Assembly: GCA_015680685.1 (NCBI GenBank)
Contig: MNCI01010839.1
Location: 883,787 to 947,786 of the forward strand
DNA from: Gnetum montanum
Lineage: Eukaryota; Streptophyta; Gnetopsida; Gnetales; Gnetaceae
DNA length: 64,000 nt
Direction of reading: 5' to 3'
Part shown: positions 21,321 to 31,952 of the stretch, piece by piece
How the letters are laid out: each line of letters begins with the position of its first letter
Numbering within the stretch: the stretch's first letter is position 1
Translations under genes and position numbers: made by a program
The notes under the pieces: model-generated
Database searches by the model: none
What the model was told of the DNA's origin: nothing
What the model saw: only the letters and a program-made list of their open reading frames with translations

Positions 21321-23884
21321 TTCTGCACCTTTATCCTACCCCTGAGGTACAGGCGAAGGCGCAGAGGCCAAGGGCCTAGGCTTAGGGAAGCCGAGCATAG
21401 AGTGGTTTTTCGTTGCGTTAACTGATGTGTCCTCTTCCTTTCGTTTGGGAGGTGATGGTGGACTCTTTTGGTTGGAGGTCTACCCTTGCGTGAGAGGAGT
21501 AGCCTGTGGTTTTGGCACCCTGATAATGAAGGGCGCCTTAGGCGTGGACACGGACGAGGCCGCGGCTTGATTGTCGCTGCGTGACTGAGGGTGTATCCAA
21601 GAAGGTGCCCATATAATGAAGGGCGGCCTCGAGACCCCACTGGCTGCTGATGAAATGGTTGGCCCCCTTTGTGAGCTGGCAGGGACATGCAAAAAAAAAG
21701 GTTGTTTTGGTGGTTCCCTCCTCTCACTGTCCGTACTCACCACAGTGATTGTATAAGGATCATCGTTTGCATTCAACGGGTCCTTATATACATGCAATGT
21801 TTGGTTTTTGGGACGTGTCGGGTTGCTGCCGTCTAACTTGAGTGAACCATCATCTAGCATACGTTGAATGTCGTCTTTCAATGCCCAGCAATAATCCGTA
21901 TCATGACCACACAGCTGGTGGTAGTCACAGAAACGGTCTAGCCTGAAAGATCTTGGAACTGGTGGTTTGTTAGGTAAGGCTAAAGAAGGGTTCTTCAGCA
22001 GTTCACAATGACGTTTGTGACACTTCAGAGCTTCCTCAGACACCTTCTTAGGTTGAATGTGCCCTGCCCCTAACAGTTGNACTTTACCTTTGTCTTTTCT
22101 CTTGTTATGTGCATTCCTGTAGGCAACATACGCCGGGTCCTTGCTGGCCTCCGCAGCATCTTAGATGCTTCTAGTTTGAGCGAAGGCCTGGTGTAGAGAG
22201 TTGGGGGAAAGATAATACAGCTTTGACTTAATAAAGTCATTGACTACTCCCTTGAATATAGCTAGCAGATGTGAGTCCACGATCGGCTCACGGATCTCAT
22301 TCAAGGTAGCATTCCAGTGCTGTATGAACCTTTGGACGGGCTCGAGCATGTCTTGCTTCACCCCCATGAGCTGATCCAATGTGACTTCTGGTTTCAAGTT
22401 GTATTTGAAGCGGGTCACAAATTGGGTCAGCAGCTCTTCCAAGGTTCAGATGGAAGAGCGTGGGAGGACTCGGTACCAATCCAAAGATTTCCCTGTTAGA
22501 AACATTGCAAAGACTCGGATGATGGTGTGTGGCCACTATTGCAACAATAAGGACTCAGACCTAAACGTGACCAAGTGAGCGTTGGGATCTCCCTCCCCAT
22601 TGTACTTGGTAAAATGAGGTATGGACATCCCTGGTGGCAACGATAGCATAGGGACCGCTGGGTAATTGGATCATCCTGGTAAAAGTCCATGATCTGAATG
22701 GTATCAGAACCAGTGGCTTTGAGGTGTTGAACCTCCTTGGTGAGAGTCTGTATAAGCTGGAAGGCCTGGTCTAGACCTGTTGACGGAGGTGTCTATGCAG
22801 AAGGCATAGGAGGTTGGACTGGAAGGGCGGCGCTAGGGAATGGAAATGCCTAGAGAGATTGGCTGGCTGCTTGTCGGACGGGGATCCCTACAGGCAGAGG
22901 GGCCTGTGAAGACCACCACCCACTGGTTTGCAAAGAGGGGTTAGCCACTGCCTGCTACGTAAGATAAGGATAGATATACTGTGGGACCACCTGTGGAACT
23001 TGCATTGGGGGTGCAACGGAGGGTTGCACACCATACAGTGTAGACTGGTTGTGTTGCGCTGCAGGGTTGGGCCACTGACTTGCGGCAGGCTGTTGGATGT
23101 ATGTTTGTGGCTGAGCAGCTGTGGTGATCTGTTGAGTTGGAGGGGGTGGGGGTGGTAAAATCTGTGCTAGGTGAGTTATTGATATGGTGTGAGGTTGTAT
23201 TTGAGGGATGAAATGGGGTGCAGTGGTCGCCAGGACCACCGCTAGAATGCTGAGAACTCGTGATGATGCGACTACCCCCATATTATTGTGGGGCACTTGC
23301 ACTGGTAGCCCAGATGGCTGCACAGTGGCTTGTGGAATGATGGGGACATGCATCTGTGTGGTTATGGCTGAGTCAAGAGGAGTGGCCTCTCTGTTGAAGG
23401 GAAACAGGGGATTTACGTACGTGTGGGGGCTCAGAGTATGGAACGAATGTTTTGACTGGGCTGCCAATTCGTCCTCTTCCTCCTCCCCATTCTGGGGTTC
23501 CACCATAGCTTGTGCAGCCTGGCTCTTGGCCATGACCAACTATGTGATAAGTTCATGTTGATGTTCGGTTAAGGGAATAATGTCGTAAGCTGTTGGCTTG
23601 AAATCATGGCCCCCTCGGTGGACCACCTCAAAGTTTCGTTTCGCTTCGACCTCGGCTCGGCTAAGGGCCAGCTTCACCTGGATCTTAACACATATAAAGT
23701 TGTATTCTTCAGGGGTTATGAACGTGAAGACGGGCTCTTTTCCCTAAAGTCTCAATGATTGGCGAAATGGCCCCTGAGATCCTGTTGCGCCAGGAGCTGG
23801 TCTAGTGACCGCGATAGGGTTCACAGATGTGGCACCCAAATTGGCAGGGACCATGGCGGTTGTGGTCGTGTAAAAGGAATCCAT
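21321..23884 (-). pseudogene. T1 gag
   Basis: The start is placed at the ATG at 23884 (MDSFYTTTTAMVPANLG), about 220 bases after the primer site. A proline- and glutamine-rich N-terminal half (22955-23539) follows. The core capsid part is at about 22160-22690 (GEGDPNAHLVTF, then LLTQFVTRFKYNLKPE). A finger-like FCDYHQLCGHDTDYCWALK is at about 21900-21960, as in Tat gag (CEYH..KGH...C). Gag forms the particle and binds RNA. The N-terminal half and the core are in different frames, so at least one frameshift lies between 22690 and 22955. Stops interrupt several places, and an N is at 22080. Confidence 0.85.
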
Positions 23885-24101
23885 TGATCAATGAGATTAA
23901 GAATAATTGGTAATTGGATCTAAGAAATGGGTGGCAACAAAAGCACGAATAGGCTTTCTACCCTGTAGGATTCCAAAGAAATCGTCCTTGCGACCGATCT
24001 ACACCACACAATTTGCCATAAACTTCCTTAGAGGTATTAAGTCTATGGTTTAGGGTATGGATCGCTAACAGGGCTACCCAAAATATTCGGATCGGAGCCT
24101 A

Positions 24102-24121
24102 GGCCCTCCTTCTAGCGCCAG
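24102..24121 (-). other. Primer binding site of T1
   Basis: CTGGCGCTAGAAGGAGGGCC on the - strand, 5 bp from the LTR edge at 24127. The same motif, more or less decayed, is next to the LTRs of B (7104-7124) and F (31178-31195). I cannot assign the tRNA. Confidence 0.75.
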
Positions 24122-24935
24122 AAAACTGTAACGACGGAAAACGTCGGCAGCTGGAAAATACCGAACAAATTCTGTGTACACAGTTTTAACCACGGATCCC
24201 TGCGAGGGATATGCTGGAAAAATGAATCCGCGGTGTCCTGAATGGTCTTGTCGATCAGACAGGGACTTACTAGTCAGTAAACCGATGGAGATAATGAATA
24301 TCTTGTGGAACGATCTGATTCGAGGAATCGCAAAATGAGGGAAAAAATGACGTAGGTGAATTGTAATGATGATAACGCTAAACACGATAAGAGGAGGCTA
24401 ATACAAGAGAAACGCGTAGTCTCAAGATCTACGCTTTGACTTGAAAAATGTATATTTTGTATATCACATTACAGTGGGGAGACCCCGATTACTAGATGTA
24501 AAGCAAGCACAAAACAACAAGAAAACTGTCCAAAGGGAAGTCTGGTCTACCTCGTGGGCCAAAGCTGGGATGCAAGGAAGGTCAAGCTATGGCGTCTATC
24601 GATCAACTGTTTCTGACCAATAGAGCCTACGAACCATGCAAGATGACCCCACGATCTTGGATCTACTTCTTTCTCCTTAGGTAGTTTCTGTTTAGGACCG
24701 CGAGTGGTCGCTGATGGAGAAAGCTATGTCTCCCCCAATAGAACGACTACTCTTGTTAATGATGCTCAAAGTGAACTATGCTCTCTTTCTGCCGAAAGGT
24801 GATGCTGTCAACAATTGTCAAAGTCCTGCTCTCTCTGTCTCTGCTCAAAGTGATAAGTGCTCCTGTGCTCAGAAAAATTGCCCTTTGCCTCTTTGATTTG
24901 CCAACCCCTCTTTTTCTGTATCTTTGTCAACTGGG

Positions 24936-24946
24936 GTATTTTATAG
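24936..24946 (-). promoter_or_regulatory. TATA box, T1 5' LTR
   Basis: CTATAAAATAC on the - strand, the copy expected to drive the genomic RNA of T1. Confidence 0.7.
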
Positions 24947-25050
24947 GCTGCGACGTCTTGTAGAAAAGGCGCAACCCTGATGACGTGTACCTCGGACATT
25001 TCGGGTACTGTTGGTCTGACCATTTTTGTGTCAAACTTCATGACTACACA

Positions 25051-25533
25051 CAATACGCTTATTTGCGTATTGTGCATGTGAAGAACGGATGCGCGTTGGG
25101 CGTGTTTCAACTATCTTTGGGTTATATTACACTCATTCATGCTATGTTGCGTGCACGAGCGTAACATAACATGGAAACAATGGATTCAATATTTTTTACG
25201 CTCGCTTACCCAGCCACGCGTAATGAAGCGTAAACGATGTCTAGCTTGGCGACGCAATACGCTGTGATACGCTACGTTGCGTGATGAGCGTATGATGAGC
25301 AATCACACTTTATTAGACTTTGCCTTTGACTGTTTTGGATCTCATTACGCTGCGGTGTGTAACAGAGCGTAAACCTGGCCTTGAACAAAAGACTTAGCAA
25401 AATATACGAGAAATCACATATTACATTTCTCAAGCCTCTCCTCTTGCCGAAGTAAATAGCCTTCTGATGCCGGACTATGTTTAAACAGAATCACGCTAAG
25501 CGCCATTACGCTACGTCGTGTGGTATAGCGTAA
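25051..25533. repeat. Cluster of nested inverted repeats in T1 U3 (right)
   Basis: Counterpart of 12999-13481, with several better preserved arms. ATACGCT ... AGCGTAT encloses TACGC ... GCGT at about 25257-25291. TTACGCT ... AGCGTAA lies at about 25345-25372. TTACGCTA ... TAGCGTAA spans about 25506-25533. Confidence 0.75.
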
Positions 25534-25703
25534 ACAGAGAAAACATAGTAAGATTAGGAATCTGCACAAGAAGTTGAGGACTTGATGCTACGCACCTCTT
25601 GGTGTTGCTCTATCTTATTCTCCCTTCTGGAATTCTGACATGCGCCCTTGCCTGAATTGCGAATCTTTGCCTGAGGCCAACTCGCAATTTTCACGGTGTT
25701 TCA

Positions 25704-25708
25704 CCATG
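25704..25708. repeat. Target-site duplication of T1 (right)
   Basis: CCATG, identical to 12070-12074; the flanking sequence then resumes its CATGA-rich character. Confidence 0.92.
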
Positions 25709-25913
25709 ACTCATGGTATTCTTAGTTTTTACATTTTTTTTGTTTTTAATATCATCATAGATGATGGTCAAATACAATGGATCATGCTATAATATCATGA
25801 CCTATGTTGAACTAATGATCTAATCATGATGAATTTCCAAAGAAGTTTGAAGATAAAACTTTTGGAATCACTGCATTCTAGAAATCTTATTTCATTACAC
25901 AAATCTTTGATAG

Positions 25914-25925
25914 TGATATCAGTGT
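25914..25925 (+). other. Probable primer binding site of element H
   Basis: TGATATCAGTGT, close to TGGTATCAGAGC, the initiator-Met-tRNA site used by most plant copia elements. Gag-like coding starts within 100 bp. Confidence 0.5.
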
Positions 25926-25984
25926 GTTAGTCTCTAGAATGACAAGTTTTCTTTTGTTTTTAATGATTTTCAAAATTTAATATT

Positions 25985-26880
25985 ATGAAGTCAACTTATA
26001 AGGTCTTGATTACAAAGAAGTAAAGTTTGGAACTATGTTGAAAATGGTATAAGATTCCTGATGACAATGAAGCTTTATTAAGACAAGAAAATATCAAATG
26101 GAAGATCACTCAAAATTATGATTATCTTAATAAAATGATTATTTATGCATATATTTTCGAATTAATTGGTACCATGGTCATAGTCAAGGAAACATCCAAA
26201 ATATGTTGGGAGCCATTGGAAGAAGAGTTCAAGGGAGATGTGATGAATTGATAGCTCAAGAAGCTTAAACTTAGGTATGAATTTGATAATTTGAAGATGC
26301 ATAAGGGTGCTTCTATGAATCATTTACTTGATATATTATTTTTCATATTAAGAAATTTAGATGATTATTAATGAGATTATTCCATGAGGCAAAAAGTCTT
26401 AAAAGATCTTCAAGTTCTGTATGATGATTATAGGTACCAAAATTTTGTGGCTATCATAGTTCAAACAAAAGATCTATCTGCCTATCCTATTGTTGAGTTA
26501 GTATATTGTTTGAAATTCCTAGAAGAGTTGAAAGCCTATAGTTTCCAAAATGCTAATGCTTATGTTATCTAAAACTCTCAAAGAGATAGAGGTCAAGGTA
26601 GAAGAGGCAGAGGTAGAGAAAGAAATTCCTTTTAAAATAATGTATAATAGGGCTAGAACTTCCAAAATGTTTGAAGCTCCAAAGAAAGAGGTAGATCTAA
26701 AAGAGGAAGAGGTAGATCAAGCTCCAAAGGAAGAGACCAATGAATGTGCTCTAACAAATGGAGACATACTGAATATAGGTGTTAGAGTAAGCATGGGACC
26801 CAAAACAAATAAGATTAAGAATACAATCAAGCCCAAGAAGAGTATTTTACATCTTCCCAAGATAAAGAAAAGAACTACCT
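25985..26880 (+). pseudogene. Element H gag
   Basis: Translation in shifting frames gives a copia gag: a tract with WEPLEEEFKGDVMN and KLKLRYEFDNLKMHKG, then a cleaner piece at 26384-26572 ending LEELKAYSFQNANAYVI. An Arg-Gly-rich tail at about 26580-26740 (RGQGRRGRGRER, RGRSKRGRGR) is the nucleic-acid-binding part. No intact zinc knuckle was found. Confidence 0.7.
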
Positions 26881-26929
26881 AAAGGTTAAAAATCCAATTT
26901 TGTTTCCTTTTTTTTTTCTTCCAGAAAAA

Positions 26930-28010
26930 TAAATTCTCATACATGACTTGTAGACAGTGGTTGTTATAATCACATGAAAAATAAGGAGAGTTTTATTGAT
27001 TATGTTGAATATTTAAACCTTGGGTCTATTAAAGTATAAGATGATACATTTTATAAAATTGAAGGCATAGGTAGATAACTAATTAAGCTTGATGATGATA
27101 CTATCATTCTTGTTCATGATGTATTGTATGTAACATAATTATCTAGTTTGCTACTCTTTGTTGGTTAAATATTTAAGAAAGGAAATAGGATCTTCTTTGA
27201 AAATAATAAATGTGTAATTTCGAATGAGTTTGACATTGTTTCTAAGATTTGCATGATGGAAAATAAAGTTCATTTCCTTAAAGTTGTCCATTAGAAAGAA
27301 GGTTCAAATTCTTCGAAATTATCTATTGGTATACTTTGGCATTGGTGTCTTGGGCATATCTCCTACTCTAATATTTATAATTTGATGAAGAATAAGGCTA
27401 CTATTATGATGAGTTTTTTATAAGTATCCTACAAGGTGTGTGAATCATGCATTTTTAGAAAGAAAAAACACTACCACATTTAGGCCACAAGGAAAGGAGA
27501 AGAAAGCTATTGAATTTGTTACATATGGATGTAATAGATCTAATGCCTATTGTTTTAAGAAATGAGGGTATATATGTTTATGATGATAGTTGATGATTTT
27601 TTCATATATACATGGCCATATATTTTTCATGCCAAAGATGAAGTTTGTGAAGCTTTCAAAACTTTTACAAAGTTCATGTAAAATAGAATTGGCTATAAAA
27701 TTAAAAGTGTTAGAAGTGATAAAAGGGGTGAGTTTGTGAATAATGAATTTGATACATTTTTTAAAAGTCATAATATTGGTAAATAGACTAATTATAACTA
27801 TGAATCTTAAAGTAATGGCATTACTAAGAGGAAAAACTATGTCTTGTAAGAAATGAGTAGGTATCTGTTAATTCATGCTAATATTCCTAATACATTTTTA
27901 AGTGATGCTATAACTAAGTCTATTTACATTTAAATAGGTTAATAACTTTTCCTAGTGATATGAAAACCTCCTATGAATTGTTATATTGAAAATTTTTGAA
28001 TCTCTCTTAC
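26930..28010 (+). pseudogene. Element H protease, GAG-pre and integrase (first part)
   Basis: Protease: LVDSGCYNHM at about 26950, with the D-S-G triad intact, then LYVT and FENNKCVI. The pre-integrase HHCC region is at about 27330-27480 (WHWCLGHISYSNI, then CESCIFRKKKH). Integrase core at about 27590-27870: VDDFFIYTWPYIFHAKDE, SVRSDKRGEFVN (second Asp intact). The third catalytic residue reads Lys (NGITKRKN where family members have VERKN). The piece ends KFLNLSYH at the insertion of F. Confidence 0.85.
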
Positions 28011-28015
28011 CATTG
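28011..28015. repeat. Target-site duplication of F (left)
   Basis: CATTG, repeated at 35094-35098. Confidence 0.8.
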
Positions 28016-31000
28016 GGTTGGTACATTGCTAGCTATTTCATGTAGTAGACTTTATAAGGTTGTAGCATCAGAAGTAAATTGTTACAGAAAATAAAAAAGA
28101 GCTTAATACTAAAAGGATATTCCATGTTATAAGAAGAGAGGGTTCCTAAGTTAAAGAGCTATGGAGGTATTAAATCTTGAACAATGGTTTATGTTCCTTG
28201 AAGTACTTCTATATGCTTGTATAATAAGCTCAAAAAGATCTTTGGAATAATAGCTTTTGCGAATTATAAAATCTAGTTGAACGAACAAGATTAACTTATT
28301 ACTTTAAAAGCTTTAGTTCCAGTTCCTTTTTGGCTTTATCACATAAGCTATTTTTCATTTAAAGTCCTAAAATTGCAAAAAGAACGAGATGAACTATGAT
28401 AAGACTACTAAAAGTAGAAATCATTTTAGCTATGAAAAACCTTGTGAGAAACAAGTTTCATTGAACTCAAATTTAAACCTAATACTCTTATTATCTATAG
28501 TTTATTTTGCTTTTGGTTACACCATTAGCTCCTAAAAATAAAGATCCATGATTATGAAGGCAGAGAAGACTTAGCAAAGCTATTGAAGCTCTAAAAAAGG
28601 AAAGGAAAGGAAGCTTTATAAACCATTATCAATGTATCTAGCTTATTAGGAGTGTTATGATCACAATGGCTTGAGGAATAGCATAGCATAAATACATCAA
28701 CCTCACAAGCTATTTCAATCAACCTCTAGTCTAAAAAATTTAGGTAAATGATGAAAAGTTTAAGTTGCAATATTACATGTAATAAGGAGTAAAACCATCT
28801 CATATGCTTTGTAGGATTGGTCTAATAATGAGCTTTTGGACATTTGTATATTTTCATCTAGATGAGACCTCCATTTAGGTGCTTAAAAGCTCATCTTGAT
28901 CTTTCGATGCCACATTAGCTTTGCTACATATTAGCTTTCCACGTTATCTTCTCTTCACATTAGCACACTATCGAGCATATTCATAAGAACGATTTTCATT
29001 ACTACAAACCCATCCTATCACATGTCAAGCTACCATATTAGCATCTAGTTTGAGCTCATTTTTTATATCTAGATGATCTTTTGGACTCTTTCATATCATC
29101 TTCTATCTATGTTAACATGACATTAGCATGACATTAGCAGTGCCACATCAGCAACTAGAGGAATTGCATTTTTCATCTAGATGGATTCCACTTCATCTTC
29201 AACATCATCTTCTACAAACGTGAGCTTGAATTCAGTACCTCGTACATGTCAATAGGAAGCCAGGATAACATACCATATTAGCATATGCCATGTAAGCATG
29301 ATTTTCATGCCACATTAGTTTTTAGAACTAGTTTGTGAAGAAAAAATTTAGCCCTACAAGGTCACTCTACCATGTCATCAATGCCATAATCACTTTGCCA
29401 CTTTAGCTTCCTACTACATTAGCTTTTCAAGTTAGTTTGAAGGGTGAAATTTCTCCTCTATAAACTAGCTCTACCACATAAGCACTGACACATCAACATA
29501 TGCCATGACAATTTCAGTGACATCATCATGACATCAACAATATGCCATGTCAGCATGCATAGCTATTTTATGAAGATAAAATTTAGCTTCATGAACTAGC
29601 TCTGCCACCTCAACAGAATGGCACATCATTTCCACCACTTCAACACCTCACTACATCAGCACATAGAGCTCTTTCATGAGGCCATATTCCAACCTCATTA
29701 AAGAGCACATGGGGCTTAGTGCATTGAATCATATCATTAAAAAGAATGTTGTTACAAGAACTTAGTGGTTAGAAATTAAATATCTTTAAAACTAAATTCA
29801 ATGAACCATGCTCTCTTAAGGGATTGTGGTTATCATTGAAGAAGCACCAAATGTGGAGGATTTGTAGGATAGTTATCAAACGTCCCATATGAATAGGATA
29901 GTTAGTAACTATAGCACTTGATTTCTATGGTAGTTGTAACTAAATTTCCCTAGTGATTGTCACTAATTTTAATTTTCCATGATGTTGTAACTACCAAGAA
30001 GCCACTATAAAAAGAGCTTCAAGAATAGAATGAAAAAAATGGAAAGGGGAGAGAGGGGGAGGAACTTGGAAGATTATTTGTAAGGATGACTTGCTAATTG
30101 TATCATCAATTTAGCTACTTTGTTTAAATTCTATAAGTTCTTTTCTTCTCATTTTGTGTTAGGTTCTTAACTAATAGTTTAGATAATACTATGTTTATCA
30201 TTTAATTTTGGAATTTTTTGATTTCTTTTATGGCTCTATTTTCATGAAATTATAGACTTCCATTTGTTTTCCATGTAAGAGCTTATGTTGTCTTTTGAAA
30301 AGCATCTTGATAAATTTAATAATAATGCCTTTATGAAATTTCCTATTTGAATATAAAGGTTCTAGAAAATCTTTGATATTTTGAGCTAACTTAAAACAGC
30401 TTCAATTTTAAAGTTTTTCCTTCATATTCAATCTTGAAGTTGTTATACCTTTTTTGATAGCTCTATTATTGTAATTCTTAACAATTACTAAGTAGCCATA
30501 TAATAGCTTGTATTTTGTCTTTTACAAAGAATTTTGGTAGTTTAATTGGAGTGTCTTTTATGAAATTTCTTGTTGAGATTAGAGGGTTTGGAAAATTTCT
30601 AACACTTTGGATTGAATTGAAATAACTTTATTTGGAAGTGTTTCCTCATGTTTAATTTATCTTGCTTAAATTTTTGAGATTTCACATAAATCTACTTTCT
30701 TTCTTCTTCTTTTTTAAAATCCATTGAATCTCACTCTATTTCTAATTTTCTTGGAGATCTTCCTCTCTAAGATAAACTAGGAGTAGCTTTTTTTAGACAC
30801 TTTCTTAAGCATTTTGATAAAATTTTATTTATTTCAAGCAACATACTATAGGAATTACATAAACTAAGTGACTTGAAAAACTAGAAATATTTAATAACTC
30901 ATAGTATTCAACAAAGTTAGTTGAATTTATATTATAATAGCTAGTTATAGTTTCATACACAAATCCAAGCATTTCAACATTCATAATAGCAAACACACAT

Positions 31001-31170
31001 TTACGCTTAGTTCACTCTATTACCATTGAGTTTATTTGAAGATATCTAGGCCTTGGTGATTCTAGAGACCAACAAACACCTAAACTCAAGTTTGAAGGAT
31101 CACCTTTGCTTTCCATAATTCTAGTCACAAGACCAAACTAAATAATGGTGATTCCAAATAGTCACCAATA
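28016..31170 (+). repeat. F 5' LTR (3155 bp)
   Basis: Starts GGTTGGTACATT (the right copy has TGTTGGTACATT) and ends CACCAATA. It holds a TATA box (TATAAAAAG at 30006-30014) and, at about 28900-29660, dozens of short CCACATTAGC/ACATCAGC-like motifs. No ORF of note. Confidence 0.88.
30006..30014 (+). promoter_or_regulatory. TATA box in F 5' LTR
   Basis: CACTATAAAAAGA, conserved at 33948-33956 in the other LTR. It lies 2 kb into the LTR, so U3 is about 2 kb and R-U5 about 1.15 kb. The strand of F is set by this box together with the primer site. Confidence 0.65.
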
Positions 31171-31952
31171 GTTCTTTTGGTGCTAGAAGGAGGTCTTGAA
31201 AAAAAGTAGTTATTATTTTGACTTAATGACCAAACAAATTGGTAGTTTAGAAGATTTTGAAAGTCCTAAAGAATTTTCTAATTATAAGATTTATTATTCA
31301 TCAAAAAAAGAGTAAAATTTTTTTTTTAATGTTTGGGATAAGTAGTGGAGTAAAAATTGGAAGGATAAAGATTTCACCTCTTTTGTCTAGTTTATTAGTC
31401 TTTAGGAGAAGGTCAAGGAAATATAAAATTTCAGCCATAAATAGGAATCCTAATAGGATGGAAAATTTACAACTAGTGAATTCTTGTCAATGAGTTACAT
31501 CATGAAGGTTTTAAAAGTACAATGATATTCCTAAGGTAGCTTACAAATATTTGTTTGAGCCTTTTATTCCCAAAAAAGCTTACTTGGTTGAAGAAGTGCA
31601 AACATAGATAAAACAAAAAGAAACGAAAGCTTGGGTTATAACATAAATCAAGTATAATAGAATCCAGGACAAGAGGAGTCCTAAGAGGATCACTTTGATC
31701 ATTCCTTTTCCTTCTCCTAAGTAGCTTATGCTATGGCTTCACTTGTACAGTTTTCATTTCTATTTCATAGGAATGAGGTTTTTATACCACCAAACCTTAA
31801 TTTCAATGGAAATTTTTCTCCAAAAATATTTACTATTTTCACTATAAAAAGTCCAGTAAAAAGCTTCAATTAAAGTTAAGTTCAACTAGTATTTTTCAAT
31901 TTAAAATAGGGCTTGCATAAATATATTTAAGCATTTTAAGGAAGGTAGGAAA
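31171..31952 (+). other. F internal region (782 bp)
   Basis: Primer site at 31178-31195, then AT-rich sequence. A 78-aa ORF (31257-31493) begins MKVLKNFLIIRF and has a basic tail (RRRSRKYKISAINRNPNR); I do not recognise it and it may be chance. A segment at about 31560-31800 has protein-like stretches in broken frames. It ends in a purine run next to the right LTR. Confidence 0.6.
31178..31195 (+). other. Primer binding site of F
   Basis: TGGTGCTAGAAGGAGGTC, 7 bp after the LTR. It differs at two places from the T1 site, consistent with C-to-T or G-to-A decay plus one change. Confidence 0.65.

Larger units (their letters stand above)
12075..25703 (-). mobile_element. Element T1: complete Tat-lineage Ty3/gypsy retrotransposon (13.6 kb)
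   Basis: Bounded by two 1577-bp LTRs and a CCATG duplication. On the - strand: 5' LTR, primer site, gag, protease, an intron-like gap, RT, RNase H, a second RNase H, integrase, a 3' region with a 23-bp repeat array, polypurine stretch, 3' LTR. The second RNase H places it in the Tat lineage, and the PR-RT gap recalls Ogre elements. LTRs differ by roughly 5 percent by eye, and CpG is clearly commoner than in the flanks, so it is the youngest element here. It still carries several in-frame stops and one gag frameshift, so it is not autonomous. Confidence 0.93.
24127..25703 (-). repeat. T1 5' LTR (right copy)
   Basis: Same length and edges as 12075-13651. It keeps more CpG in the U3 inverted repeats than the left copy in places, and less in others. 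TATA box at 24936-24946, inverted-repeat cluster at 25051-25533. Confidence 0.95.

Noticed and set aside
22928-23561. + strand ORFs of 76 and 117 aa over T1 gag
   Set aside because: Shadows of the proline- and glutamine-rich gag frame on the other strand.
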